DNA from: Homarus americanus | Taxonomy: Eukaryota > Arthropoda > Malacostraca > Decapoda > Nephropidae | Assembly (NCBI RefSeq): GCF_018991925.1 | Contig: NW_024737068.1 | Coordinates: 12,037,642 to 12,101,641 of the forward strand | Length of the DNA stretch: 64,000 nt | Direction of reading: 5' to 3' | Shown: positions 25,170 to 37,203 of the stretch, piece after piece | Layout: the number at the start of each line of letters is the position of its first letter | Position numbering within the stretch: position 1 is the stretch's first letter | The notes under the pieces: model-generated | The model's input: the letters and a program-made list of their open reading frames with translations, nothing else | What the model was told of the DNA's origin: nothing | Databases searched by the model: none | Program-made: the position numbers and the translations under genes

Positions 25170-25465
25170 GGCAGTATGTCTCTACCTATATATCTGTCTA
25201 TTTCTGTCTGTCTCTCTGTCAATCTATCTGTATCTATCTATCTATTTACCTGTCTTTGTGTATCTATCTGTTTGTCTGTCTATCTACCCATCTATCTGTT
25301 TATCTATTACCTACCTGTCTATCTATTCAAGTACATATCTATCTGTCTATGTATCAATCTATCATTCAATCTACCCACCTGTCGATCTAAGTACTGTATA
25401 TATCTATCTGTCTATCTCTTTGTTAATCAGCCTATCTATCGAGCTGTCTATTCATCTACGTTATT
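25170..25465 (+). repeat. (CTAT/CTGT)n tetranucleotide tract
   Basis: Imperfect TCTATCTG/TCTA repeat of about 300 bp. All forward frames are open as Ser/Tyr/Leu/Ile-rich strings. Confidence 0.9.
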
Positions 25466-25514
25466 TTCAACCCTTGTAGGAATTATTTACATCATAATGT
25501 CACGTAGTTATAAT

Positions 25515-25710
25515 TGTTGTAGTTATTGTTGTTGCTCTGGTTGCTGTTGTAGTTGTTTTTTGTTGTTGCAGTTATAATTGTTGGCGTTGTCATTGTAATT
25601 GTTGCGATTGTTGTTGTTGTTGTTGTTACGGTTCTTGTTTATAATCTTGTTGCAGATATTGTTGATGTTATTGTTTTTGTTGCTATTCCTGTCATTGTTG
25701 TTGTTGTTGG
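25515..25710 (+). repeat. (TTG)n-rich tract
   Basis: Imperfect TTG/TTA triplets. The reverse frame is Asn-rich and not a credible gene. Confidence 0.9.
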
Positions 25711-25738
25711 TCATTGGAGTGCAAGGTCAGAGGGTTCG

Positions 25739-25750
25739 GGGGGGGGGGGG
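25739..25750 (+). repeat. Poly-G run
   Basis: Twelve consecutive G residues followed by CCC. Confidence 0.9.
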
Positions 25751-25904
25751 CCCTCACTGTTTGTATGATTACTATCATACCTGAGGGTGGCTGAACCACC
25801 CCCACCCGCCACCTCCGCGTGCCTCGCCCTCCCCGCCCCTCCCCGCCCTACCCTACCTCGCCCCACTCCACTGATGATAATTTATATAATTAAGAAGTCA
25901 TTCA

Positions 25905-26875
25905 TCCATATGCAACAAAGAAGTCGTTCTTCTATAGGTAAAGGAAAAAGTCGTTCCTCTATAGATAAAAGAAAAAGTCGTTCCTCTATAGGTAAAGAAA
26001 AAAGTCATTCCTCTATAGGTAAAGAAAAAAGTCGTTCCTCCATAGGTAAAGAACAAGGTCGTCCCTCAAGGTAATGAAAAAGTCGTTCCTCTATAGGCAA
26101 TTAAAACAGTCGTTCCTCTATAGGTAAAGGAAAAAGTATTTCCTCTATAGGTAAAGAAAAGTAATTCTATAGGGAAAGAAAGAAGTCGTTCCTGTATAGG
26201 TAAAGGAAAAAGTAATTTTTCTATAGGAAAAGAAAGTAGTCGTCCCTCTATAGGTAATGAAAAGTAATTCTATAGGGAAGGAAAGAAGTCGTTCCTCTAT
26301 AGGTAAAGGAAAAAGTAATTCTTCTATAGGAAAAGAAAGAAGTCGTCCCTCTATAGGTAAAGAAAAGTAATTCTATAGGGAAGGAAAGAAGTCGTTCCTC
26401 TATAGTTAAAGGAAAAAGTAATTCTTCCATAGGAAAAGAAAGAAGTCGTCCCTCTATAGGTAATGAAAAAGTCGTTCCTCTATAGGTAAAGAAAAAGTAG
26501 TTCCTCTATAGGTAAATAAAAAAAGTCGTCCCTCCATAGGAAATAAAAAGTCGTTCCTCTATAGGTAAACAAATAGTCGTTCCTTTATAGATAGAGAAAA
26601 AAGTCGTTCCTCTATAGGTAAACAAAAAGCCATTCCTCTATAGGTAATGAAAAAGTCGTTCCTCTGTAGGTAAAGAAAAAATCGTCCCTTCATAGGCAAT
26701 GTAAAAGTCGTTCCTCTATAGGTAAACTAAAAGGTTCCTCTATAGGTAAACAAGTCATTCCTCTATAGGTAAACAAAAAGTAATTCCTCTATAGGTAAAC
26801 AAAAAGTCGTTCTTCTATAGGTAAAGAAAAAAGTCGTTCCTCTATAGATAAACAAAAAGTCGTTCCTTGAATAAA
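25905..26875 (+). repeat. 27-bp minisatellite (AAAGTCGTTCCTCTATAGGT)
   Basis: About 36 units of 25-28 bp: AAAGTCGTTCCTCTATAGGT plus AAAGAAA. Some form a two-unit higher-order pattern with GTAATTCTATAGGGAAGG (26160-26440). Units in phase encode SRSSIGKEK. Variation is mostly in the A-run. Confidence 0.95.
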
Positions 26876-27360
26876 AGATGTTAACCCATGAGAGATAAAT
26901 ATTCATAATCATCTGAGCCAATAATGTTTTTTACACTAATGAAGAATTAAATAAAAAATAGTTAAACAATATGGAATGAAAACAAATATCAATTACTTGT
27001 TTAATCGTTATGGGTAATGAACAAACTGCATACATTAATAAGACAATGACGGCAGGTAATAGAGAAGTCGTTCGTTAATGAGTAGTGAAAAGGTCGTTGT
27101 TTTTAGCTTAAGTGAAGGGTCGTGTAAAGTACTGATGGAGAGTCGTTCTTTTATGTGTACTAAGAGTATAATTTTGGTGGGCGAAGACGATTATAGTCTG
27201 AATAATCATGGAAACTATAATAGTAATACAGTAATGAAAATAAATTATCAGTTAAATATAAACAAGAAAAAAAGGATAACAACAGGAAATTCAATATCAA
27301 CAGCAACTAAAATTAATGATAATAATGAAAACTTTATCAGGAAGAGTATTAAGAGTTAAA
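26876..27360. other. A-rich spacer between minisatellites
   Basis: This is AT-rich sequence with GTCGTTC words at about 27067, 27092 (GTCGTTG) and 27148, so it is probably a decayed continuation of the flanking arrays. No gene. Confidence 0.45.
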
Positions 27361-27410
27361 TGCGATATATATATATATATATATATAGCCTATATATATA
27401 TATATTGAAA
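27361..27410 (+). repeat. Two short (TA)n tracts
   Basis: TATA runs at 27366-27387 and 27393-27405, separated by GCC. Confidence 0.85.
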
Positions 27411-27584
27411 AGGAGAGAGATAGAGAGACGCCCATAAACTAGAATATGGTCAATGATACATAAAAAAATAATGTCATATGGATTATAAGTAAACATATAC
27501 AATAGCTACATGTGTCTCTCAGGAAATAGTGAATCGTAATGTGTGCTGGGCTGTGATGACCAGTAAAAAGTTCTTCATTTGAAT

Positions 27585-28330
27585 AAGTACAAAAGTAGAC
27601 TTTGTAAATGGTTAAAGAAAAGTAGTTCCTTTGTAAGCGATGAGTAAAAAATGTCGTTCTTTTGTAAATGATCAGCAAAAAAAGTAGTTTCTTTTTAAAT
27701 TATAAGTAAAAAGTAATTATTTTGTAAATAATGAGTAAAACGTCATTCCTTTGTATGATCTGAATGATAAACAAAAAAGTCCTTGTAAAGAATCAGTAAT
27801 AAAAATCGTTCCTTTGAAAAGGTGAGTTGAAATAGTTCCTTTGTAAACGAAGAATGAATATATTTTCGTTGTAAATTATCAATTAAAAAGTCGTTCCTTT
27901 GTAAATTATGCATAAAATAATTTATTTGCAAATGATGAAGAAATAGTCGTTCCTTTATATGTAATAAAATACAAAATAAAAATTATTTTGTAACTGAAAA
28001 GTAAGAAATTTGTTTCTTTGTAAATATTAAATGGAAAAAGTTTTGTTTTGTACCTAAAATATAAGAAATGTTTTTCTTTGCCATTAGTTCATAAAATAAT
28101 CACGCCTTTGTAAATGCTGAATAAAAATCGTTTAACGAAAATACAAATTGTAGTTTATTTGTAAATAGCACATACTGTAAATATAAAAGTTCGTTTCTTG
28201 TCAATTATGTAAAAAAATCGTTCATTTGTAAATGGTAGTAATGTAAATAATATATTTGTAAATGAAGAATAAAATAATCATTAGCATGTGAATGATAAGT
28301 GTGAACTCCTTCCTTTGTAGAATTTGAGCA
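27585..28330 (+). repeat. Degenerate minisatellite (GTCGTTCCTTTGTAAATGAT)
   Basis: About 25 poorly conserved units of 27-30 bp: AAAGTCGTTCCTTTGTAAAT plus a GATGAGTAA-like tail. The first half (AAAGTCGTTCC) is shared with the 25905-26875 array. Confidence 0.8.
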
Positions 28331-28429
28331 AGGTAAGTCTTTTCTTTGTAAATAATTAGTTAACTGGTATGTAAACAAAATACTTTAATTTGTAAATATC
28401 ATAAGCAAATATTTCACCCTTTCCTGAGT

Positions 28430-29035
28430 TAATAACCTTTTTGTTAATGTTAAACCAATCATAAAGTCGTTCATTTAATCCTATATCAATCATAGTCGTT
28501 ACCTTTAGCCAAAACCAGTCATTTAGTCATTACCTTGAAGCTAAACCAATCATACAGTCATTACCTTTAGGCTAAACCAATCATCGAGTCATTACTTTGA
28601 AGCTAAACCAATCATACAGTCATTAACTTTAGGCTAAACCAATCATACAGTTATTACCTTTAACCTAAACCAATCATCTAGTCATTACCTTTAGGCTAAA
28701 CCAATTATAGTCATTAACTTTAGGCTAAACCAATCATACAGTTATTACCTTTAACCTAAACCAATCATCCAATCATTACCTTTAGGCTAAACCAATCATA
28801 AAGTCGTTACCTTTACCTTAAACCAACCCTACAGTCATTACCGCTACCTTAAACCAACCCTACAGTCATTACCGCTACCTTAAACCAACCCTACAGTCAT
28901 TACCTTTACCTTAAACCGACCCTACAGTCATTACCTTTACCTTAAACCAACCATTCAATCACTATCTTTAAGCTAAACCAATCATAGTCATCTGTATAAG
29001 TTTAAACCAATCATATGGTCGTTCTTTTAAGATTT
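28430..29035 (+). repeat. 31-bp minisatellite (AACCAATCATACAGTCATTA)
   Basis: About 19 units: ACCAATCATACAGTCATTAC plus CTTTAGGCTAA, with variants CCAACCCTACAGTC in the middle (28820-28960). Confidence 0.9.
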
Positions 29036-29059
29036 AGTCGGCAATAGGATGTCCTCTAA

Positions 29060-29460
29060 GAAATAATGAACCATAAATTCGTACTGTAGGAGTGAGCCAT
29101 AAATTCTTTTACAGAGAGTGATGACACATAAAAGTCCCACCGTGTGAGTATTGGGACATTAAACCCCTACATTATGAGTAATAAACCATCCAATACGGTA
29201 CCTGCCTTGAGAACAGTGAGTCATAAAATAGGAGTGTTATGAGTAATGAATCGTTAAATGAGTAACGACTGTCTGTCTTTGTATTAACTCTCGTGATTCA
29301 TCAGTACCTGTGAGTAGTGACTCATGCAAAATCAGTTTTATGAGTAATCTGTCACTGAGTCTTTCCATTTTCCTTAATGAGTTTGTGGATCTTTGTATTG
29401 TGAGTAATATATCCTCACATGCCAATTTTGTGAGTAGTTTTGTGAGCTATTTTATGGAGT
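29060..29460 (+). repeat. Degenerate tandem repeat (TGAGTAATGAACCATAAA)
   Basis: GTGAGTAATG- and CATAAA-like words recur every 30-45 bp with many differences. Confidence 0.65.
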
Positions 29461-30270
29461 CAAACACTGTAATATGACAAAAAAAATCCTTATATTTGTT
29501 CGCAACTCATAATGTAATTCTTTCTCTTTGTGACTTATCTTGATAATTCTTCTGCCAAGTTATTTCTCTTTATATTATTGATTAGCGAAGAATTTGTATT
29601 TTTTTTTATTTCTTGTACATTAATTTATTCTCGGTCCTGTTAACTGCTGTGTCATTCATTGTAATTTATTTCCTATTCTTGTTTAATTTTATCAGGTATA
29701 TTATGTCTTGCTTTGTCACACACCAAGTCAGCTTTATTCGTTTCCCTCGTGTCGTTTTGTGTTCAGGCAATCGGACGCAGTGTTTACGAGCCACTCAGTC
29801 GTTTCATAGACATAATGGCCCATATATAAAATACCCCCTTCTAGGTTAGGTTAGGTTAAGCCTCACTTGACAAAAAAAATCCCTTTCGCGAGACCATCAT
29901 TTACCACCAACATCAGAAAAGGCGCCTTCGAATGAACAAACATAACCAAAAATTGTTTATCTTAGGCATTTACCCTGTTCGTAGCACTTATCCAACATCA
30001 ATAACCGTATGGTTCTATGTATAACGAAAAGCGATGATGTAATCGAGGTGTGTCACAACATTTACAGCACGACGGACGGAGGAGACAATGTGGTTGGTAT
30101 ACAGAATGGACACTCGCGATGAAGTTGTACTAAAATCGTATTAATGTTGAAATAATTTATCTAACAGGTAGAGTCGTGACTTACTAATTTACTTACAAAC
30201 ATATATATAATATTTACATATAAGACCCGTGCGTGACCTTAAGACAGCAGTACACGTACACACGTCTACG

Positions 30271-30324
<54 letters not shown>

Positions 30325-31220
30325 GAAAAATAGATAGGAACGATAAAAATTAACACGGCTGTTGATATAACTGTGTGTGTGTGAGATGGACTATAAGTGT
30401 TTCCAAACTCTATAAAGAGTGATACAGTCCACTGAGTACCTTATATATCTTGCTGGGATCTGTACCATTACTGATATTCCTTTGTATTTATTTACCATAT
30501 TTGGATTTATTCCTAAAATGCCGCCTATGTTGTTGTTACTACTACTACTACTTATTGAGTCACTGCCCGGGCCGTGTGTTGCAACTTGTAACTGAATTTT
30601 ATCTAAACAATATTAAACGAAACTGATCAAAACTGAGTAAAACAAACTTGAAAAAAAAAACCCCATTCCTCACACGCTATAAACATCCATCAATGATGTA
30701 GGTCATGAAAGACAAAAGCAGTACCGCCAAACTGAGCCCTATACTTCACTCGCCTGTTTCTCTACAGGTAATCAGGAGCGGACATTTAGTATATAACACC
30801 TGTCCTCATGTCCAGCCGCAAGTTTATTTCCATCACTAACAACCTGACCTCATAAACGTCACCAGGACATTAACGTGAAAGGTATGTTAATGTACACCTC
30901 CATAACATTGATAAATAGATAAAAATACTCGGTGTGTCACTCTGATCATTGTTGTTGTTATGTCTTGATATATTGTACTCCTGGTGGCGGCCGGGGTGAC
31001 TTGTAAGCAAATGTTTATATCCACATAATTAAAGTTCAGTTCACTGTCTTTAAAGCTGTTTTATATATGAGTCTCATTATTATTCAGCCAACCCATAATT
31101 TAGTATCCTCGTAATTCATTCTCATTATATGTGCAGTGTCTTAACTCTCTCTTAATGGTAAATATTGGGAGGTTTTGTTCCATTCTTGATGCGTCTTTGT
31201 TATTCTCTGTCGGTCTTAAC
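29461..31220. other. Unique AT-rich sequence with one (TA)n
   Basis: No gene is recognised. A (TA)n tract of about 48 bp lies at about 30272-30319, and a GGTTAGGTTAGG word at about 29846. Confidence 0.4.
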
Positions 31221-31348
<128 letters not shown>

Positions 31349-31439
31349 AGTCATAGCCTGTCTGTTATGAATACCAGGTAGATAAATCCTTAACAGCTTT
31401 GTAACCACGCGAAGATTAGCACCCCTAGCTATTTTCACT

Positions 31440-31550
31440 TTAAGACAAACCATCCTAACCTAAGTTGACTTAATCAAACCTATCCTTACCTATCTTAATG
31501 TAATCTAACCTATCCTAACCTAACCTAACTTAACCTAACCTAACTCCTCC
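31440..31550 (-). repeat. Degenerate CCTAA tract
   Basis: Words CCTAACC, CTATCC and CTTAACC in tandem, derived from the arthropod telomere motif. Confidence 0.7.
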
Positions 31551-31769
31551 CTCAGGTAGCATGAGAGTATTTTAATCATCAGGTGAAATAAGCTTACAGA
31601 GTGGCGAGACTAATCTACAGGTGATGCAGTTTCTTTACTTCTTTACTTAGATAATATAAAGCATAAGTATTAGCGATTCACATTTCTTGACAGTATAATG
31701 AACTTGGTATTCTAATTTATGACGAAAATGTAAAGAGAAACGTATTAAAACGAGAGTAAATTCAAGTAG

Positions 31770-31853
31770 GTAAGGTTAGGTAAGGTACGGTTAGTTTAGG
31801 TTAGGTTAGGTTAGGTTAGGTTAGGTTAGGTTAGGTTAGGTTAGGTTAGGTTA
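31770..31853 (+). repeat. Interstitial (TTAGG)n telomeric block
   Basis: Eleven perfect tandem TTAGG units (31796-31850), the longest in the window, preceded by degenerate GGTAAGG copies. They end abruptly at TTACAAG. Confidence 0.9.
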
Positions 31854-32224
31854 CAAGAATCAAATAAGGGAGGGGGTGAGGGTGGGGTTAGGGGAGGAGA
31901 AGGTTAGGTGAGGTTACTAGATCTATCAATACCTCGCACTACAAAGGTTCACAGTGAGTAAGTAGAACAATATTACGTGCAGCTGTCAAGGTTGGCTCGG
32001 CCCAGCTTGAGAAAATTACATGGAGTTGTGTCGGAGTAAAAGACTGTATTTTGTACCGTCGACCACCAAGTTCTTATCTCTCTCTCTCTCAACCTGAAAG
32101 GAGAGGAAGAGACAATGGTGAATATGATACAAGACGTGTGTAGAAAGTGACAGGAAAGTACTAAGACGACTAGTATAGAAAGTGACAGAAAAGTGCGAAG
32201 ACAACAGGTAGAAAAGTCGAAATA

Positions 32225-33990
32225 TGTTTTATTTTTCTTATAAATACGTTTTTCTGTCGTACAACAACGTTTTCTTCCCGTATATCAATGTTTCTCTCCC
32301 TTAGAAAGTGTTGTCTTCCGTGTGAATTAATTTTCTCCCCTTGTTATAACGCTTTCTTCTTCCTCATATGAGCGTTTCTCTTATGGCAGTGTATTTCTTA
32401 CAACAATGTTTTCTTCTTCATAACATTTTCCCGTAAAACGTTTTCTTTGCCATATACAGGTAAGAACGTTTATGTTCATTATGAAAACGCTTTCATCTAT
32501 AAGAACGTTTTTCCGCATTATTTCAACGTTTTATATATCCTAACATTGTGTTTTCCTTTATAAGAATGTTTTTTTCTCAAAACGTTTCCCTCTTTTATAA
32601 TAACGTTTTCTTCCCTCTGGCAACGTTTTCATTATCAAAACGATTCCTCTTTAGAATAAGATTTTTATTACTTATAACAGCTACTTCTTTTCCGTTATAA
32701 AAACGTTTTCTCTCATTATGTTTATCTTTCTTATGTAAAGGTTTATTTCCTTCGTGACATTTTCCTTTTCTTCAACGTTTCTTTCCGTTACATCAACGTT
32801 TATTTCCCTTACATCAACGTTTCTTTCCCATACATCAACGTTTCTTTCCCATACATCAACATTTTGTCTTCCTTCTAACAATTTTCGTCTCCCTTAAAAC
32901 TGAGATTTAATTTAACTTATTACCAACATTTCCTCTACATTATAACAACTTTTCTCTCATAAGGAAATGTATTTGCATTATAAGAACGTTTCTTGTTTTA
33001 CAAGAATGTTTCTCATTATAAGAACGTTTGTCTCATTATAGCAACGTTTGTCTCATAAGAACGTTTCTGCTTATAAGAACTTTTGTTTCGCTATATGACG
33101 TCTCTTCTCATTATAAGAACGTTTGTCTCATTATAATAACATTTTGTCATTATTAGAACGTTTTTATTATAAGAACGTTTGTGTTATAATAAGAACGATT
33201 TTCATTATTATAAGAACGTTTAGGTCATTATAAGAACGTTTGTCTCATTATAATAAAATTTTGTCATAACGTTTTATCACTATAAGAACGTTTTACATCA
33301 TCAAAAGAACGTTTTGCATCATTATAAGAACGTTTGTGTCATAAGAATGTGTCTCATTATAAGAACGTTTGTCTCATAAGAACCTGTCTCATTATAATAT
33401 CATTTTGTCATAACGTTTTTATCATTATAATAACGTTTGTCGCATTATAAGGACGTTTCTCATTATAAGAATGTCTGTCTCATTATAAAAATGTTTGTCA
33501 TTATTAGAACGTTTCTAATAAAAATTTTTTTGTTTAATTATAAGAACGTTTGTCTTATTATAAGAGCGTTTCTACTCATAATAAGAATGTTTGTCTAATT
33601 ATAAGAACGTTTGTCTCATGATAAGAACATTGTCAATATAAGAACGTTTTTATCATTATAAGAACGTTTGTCTTATTATAAGAAAGTTTTCATTATAAAA
33701 ACGTTTTTATCATAAGAATGTCTCTCATTGTAAGAACGTTTATAGTCATTCTAAGAACGTTTATCTCATTATAAGAACGTTTGTCTCATAAGAACGTTTC
33801 TCCTCCAACGAGTTTTCTCCCTTATAATTTTTTTGGCTGATTATAAAGTTTCTTTTAATTGTAGCAACGTTTATCTCTTAAGCAACGTTTTCTCTTCCTT
33901 AAAGTAGCATTTTCTCTCCCTTAAAGCAACACTTTCTTTCCCTTGTAACAACGTTTATTTTTCATATAACAACGTTTCTCTTTCTTATTA
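32225..33990 (+). repeat. Large minisatellite (TCATTATAAGAACGTTTGTC)
   Basis: About 1.75 kb. At 32225-32930 units are diverged (AACGTTTTCTTCCC and similar). At 32960-33800 they converge on TCATTATAAGAACGTTTGTC (about 20 bp). The AACGTTT palindromic core is present in almost every unit. Confidence 0.9.
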
Positions 33991-33994
33991 CTTA

Positions 33995-34685
33995 CTCAAC
34001 CAATCCGAGTACCGTACTCATATCTGAGGGTTGGCGACTACAATCCTCCACTCTAAACGTTCTAGGGCTGTTTTTACCACTCCAAAGTTTTTTATCTCTG
34101 GGGACTCGGTTTTTAATTTCATTCATCCATTCTAGTCTCTGCCTTCCCCTGCTCCCCTACCCCCAACTTTGGCCATTAACTTGTTATTATCCCCTCATCC
34201 CTAATTATATGACCAAAGTACTTAATCTTTCTTTTTCTGTGCATTTCAAGTATTTCTCTTGAAGTTTTTGCTAATCTTAGTACTTCTTCATTTGTTTCCT
34301 GTCAGTGAAGCTTTTTCTTAGCATTCACCTAAAATACCCCATTTCAAAGGCCTCCAACCTTTTCTGGTGTCTGCTGAAAGTGTCCACGCTTCTGACCCAT
34401 ACATTGGTCCTTGCCATATAAAGCCTTTCATCAACCTTTTTCTCAAATTGAACTTAATGTCCCTTTTCATTAGGCCTTTTAGATTATAAAAATACTGATT
34501 TTGATTGCCCAATTCTTGTTTTGATTTTTTCCGTATACGTCTACCATTAACAGTTCTTGTTCCTTGTTGCTTACCATAATTTTTTTTATTTTAGGATTTA
34601 TTTCCAATTTGGAAACAACCATTACTTTCGTCTTTACAGCATTAACTCCTAACACATATTCTTCATATTTTTCCACTAATTTATA
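33995..34685 (-). mobile_element. Decayed LINE C-terminal fragment (second non-LTR type)
   Basis: Minus-strand frames carry NAVKTKVMVVSKLEIN (RT thumb region), then KFNLRKRLMKGFIWQGPMYG followed by SEAWTLSADTRKG, and later weaker traces of a cysteine-poor tail. This K-T-K-V-M-V, L-x-K-x-Y-x-x-x-LYGSE-x-W-x-L order is characteristic of the C-terminal part of non-LTR retrotransposon ORF2 that differs from the CR1 copies elsewhere here. Several stops and frameshifts are present. The fragment is flanked on both sides by AACGTT-type minisatellite. Confidence 0.7.
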
Positions 34686-34689
34686 ATCA

Positions 34690-35290
34690 AAGCTTTCTTC
34701 CTTACGTCGCTTCTTCCTTAATAACGTCGTTTCTTCCTTTATAACGACGTTTTCTTCCTTTATAACGACGTTTCTTCCTTTATAACGGCGTTTTTTCCTT
34801 TATATTTTTTCTATATATGAACGTCTTTTCCTGTCAACGTTTCTCTTAAACAATATCTCTTGCTCTTGCAATTTTTTCCTCATAACAGCATTTCTTTTCC
34901 TTATAGTACAACGTTTTTCTTAATAACAACATCTCTCATTTTACGAGTGGCCGTCTGGCATGTCAACACGGCTCTTATTACAACGATTTTTCTCCCATTT
35001 ATTATTCTTACCATCATAACAACGCTCATCTCCTTGTAACAACGTTTAACTGACTTGTAACAACGTTCATCCTGTAACAACATTTTATCTGCCTTGTAAC
35101 AACGTTTATCTGCCTTTTAACGTTTATCTGCCTTGAATGAACGTTATCTGACTTGAAACAACGTTTTATCTGCCTTGTAACAACGTTTATATGTCTTGTA
35201 ACAACATTTTATTTGTCTTGTACAACGTTTATCTGCTTGTAACAACGTTCATCCTGTAACAACATTTTATCTGCCTTGTAACAACGTTTA
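34690..35290 (+). repeat. Minisatellite (TGCCTTGTAACAACGTTTAT)
   Basis: At 34690-34960 units are TTCCTTTATAACGACGTTTC-like. At 35030-35290 they are TGCCTTGTAACAACGTTTAT plus C. Both halves share AACGTTT or ACGACGTTT with the 32225-33990 array. Confidence 0.85.
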
Positions 35291-35294
35291 TCTG

Positions 35295-35755
35295 CCTTGT
35301 AGCACCTTTCCGAATATCTTCGTGTCGTCTGCAATCTAGACAATGTGGCTCGATATATTTTCATCACTATCGTTACCGTAGGTCACAAACAGAGTGGGTC
35401 TAAAGATAGATCCTTGTGGTATTCTACTGATAAAATTTTTCCACTTTATGACCACTGTTTGTTGCCTGTCTTCGAGCCAGTTGTTAATCCACTTCAATAT
35501 TTTGCCTGTATGTGCCTGGATCATAAGAGGCTAGTGGTGGTTGTGAAACTTTATCAAACGACTTGGGAAAATTCATATGCAACACATCCATTGATAAACA
35601 TTGGTCCACGTAGTCTGTTATCGTTTCAAGGAAACTGAGTATGTTTGTCAGAAAGGATTTTCCCTCCGTGAAACTAAGTTGTGATGCGTTGATAAGACTG
35701 TGCTCGGTCTGGTGTTAGATGATGGCGTCCCTCAAAAATCTCTCAAAAACTTGAA
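35295..35755 (-). mobile_element. Decayed CR1-like reverse transcriptase fragment
   Basis: The minus strand encodes ILKWINNWLEDRQQTVVI followed by ISRIPQGSIFRPTLFVTYGN and DSDENISSH, matching the CR1 RT stretch W-I-x-x-W-L-x-x-R-x-Q-x-V followed by G-x-P-Q-G-S-x-x-x-P-x-L-F. Stops lie on both sides. It stands apart from the younger CR1 copies at 44.6, 53.3 and 57.8 kb. Confidence 0.75.
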
Positions 35756-36954
35756 ATATATATATATGTATATATATATTCGGTGGCAGCAATCTCCTCT
35801 GGATTGGTCAATCCCATTCCTCCCAGTCTCGGCCTACTACCTACTGATACCACCCTCAGTGTCAAGACCTGACTGAATTACTCAGAATAGGCAAACTGTA
35901 CTCCTAGCTTTGTCAATAAATTGTTAAACTAATTAAAAGGTATATGCGCCTAATACGTCATTACCAAACGTAAAATTGGTCCTGTTTCTAATATTGTCCT
36001 TTTTGTAGACCGTGAGCCTTCAGGGTTAGTAGAATCACTGTCATGTATCCTTTGGTATTTCGATCTTTCTGGGTTAGTAATATTTCTTAGAGCACTGTAT
36101 TTACTAGTAGTTAGTCTCTTGCCCTTAATGATGGGAGAGGTGGAACATTACTCCCTTCTCCCCATCTTCCTGTATCCAGATTACTTGATATCTTTCGATC
36201 CTCAGTTGAACCCGACACGCACCTACGTTTGACCTGACGTTCACCTGATTCAGGGTCCGGCCACCCCCTCGCCGCGTCCAGTCTGTTGCTGCTGCCTTCA
36301 ACTTAAAACCCAAAATAACGCAAGCGGTGTTTAGCCACGGCACCTTTCTCTCCTTCTAAAATTCACTTCAATCCTCCCTTTATCCTTCCCCTGAACCTCT
36401 TTCCCTCCCTGTCACTAGCCTTTGTTCAGTTCAGCAAGCGTGTAAATGGCTTACCTATGTTACAACTCAATGATATATTCTCAAAGACCCGTATGTAAAA
36501 TATTCGTCAGATAAAGTGAGTGAGTGCTTTGCTGAAGATATGAAGTTGACGAGACGAAAATATCGTTGAAATTGCATTGATACGTTACCTTCATTAAATG
36601 CATTGTCTCATTCAAGTGAAGAGAAACGATTACTTGATGGAACTTAGCAATATACTTAATACCCCGGACGGATTTTTTTTCCTAACAAGGATCCGTATCT
36701 TTATAAACTATATAGTCTTTGGAATTCAGTTCACCAGATGGCGCAGGTATAACTTTTATGTGTATATGTTAATTCTTATTGGTATCTTAACGTGTTAAGT
36801 GCAGTTTAGAGTTAAGTAAAGCTCATACGAGGGAATCAATGGAGGTGCGTTGATAGTGGCGTGAACCTTAGTCACAGTGACATCACTTGTTGATGATAAA
36901 TATTACGAGGTTAATGATGGGTCATATACCAGAGTTGGCGCGACGAGTTGTGGG

Positions 36955-36960
<6 letters not shown>
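35756..36960. other. Unique sequence, no gene recognised
   Basis: A short (TA)n-like stretch is at 35757-35781. A 72-codon minus frame at 36125-36343 has no domain I recognise. Confidence 0.4.

Positions 36961-37002
<42 letters not shown>
36961..37002 (+). repeat. (GT)n microsatellite
   Basis: GT repeat of about 42 bp. Confidence 0.95.
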
Positions 37003-37005
<3 letters not shown>

Positions 37006-37164
37006 AAGGAGGACATGTTTATGCCCTTTAAAATAGTGTCATGCTAAGTATGAACGCCATGTAATTAGATGTGTCAGTAATGTATATATGTTCGCTGTAT
37101 TTAAGTTCAGTGGGTCCATGTTGGCAGACCTTTATTAGGCTCCCAGACATACTATAAACGTTTT

Positions 37165-37170
<6 letters not shown>

Positions 37171-37201
<31 letters not shown>
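37171..37201 (+). repeat. (CA)n microsatellite
   Basis: CA repeat of about 31 bp. Confidence 0.95.

Positions 37202-37203
<2 letters not shown>

Noticed and set aside
25905..29040. Regularly spaced repeats resembling a CRISPR array
   Set aside because: Units are contiguous tandem repeats with no unique spacers and no cas genes, and the DNA is eukaryotic.
36125..36343. A 72-codon minus-strand frame with mixed composition
   Set aside because: No recognisable domain, start context or splice signals, so it is not listed as a gene.
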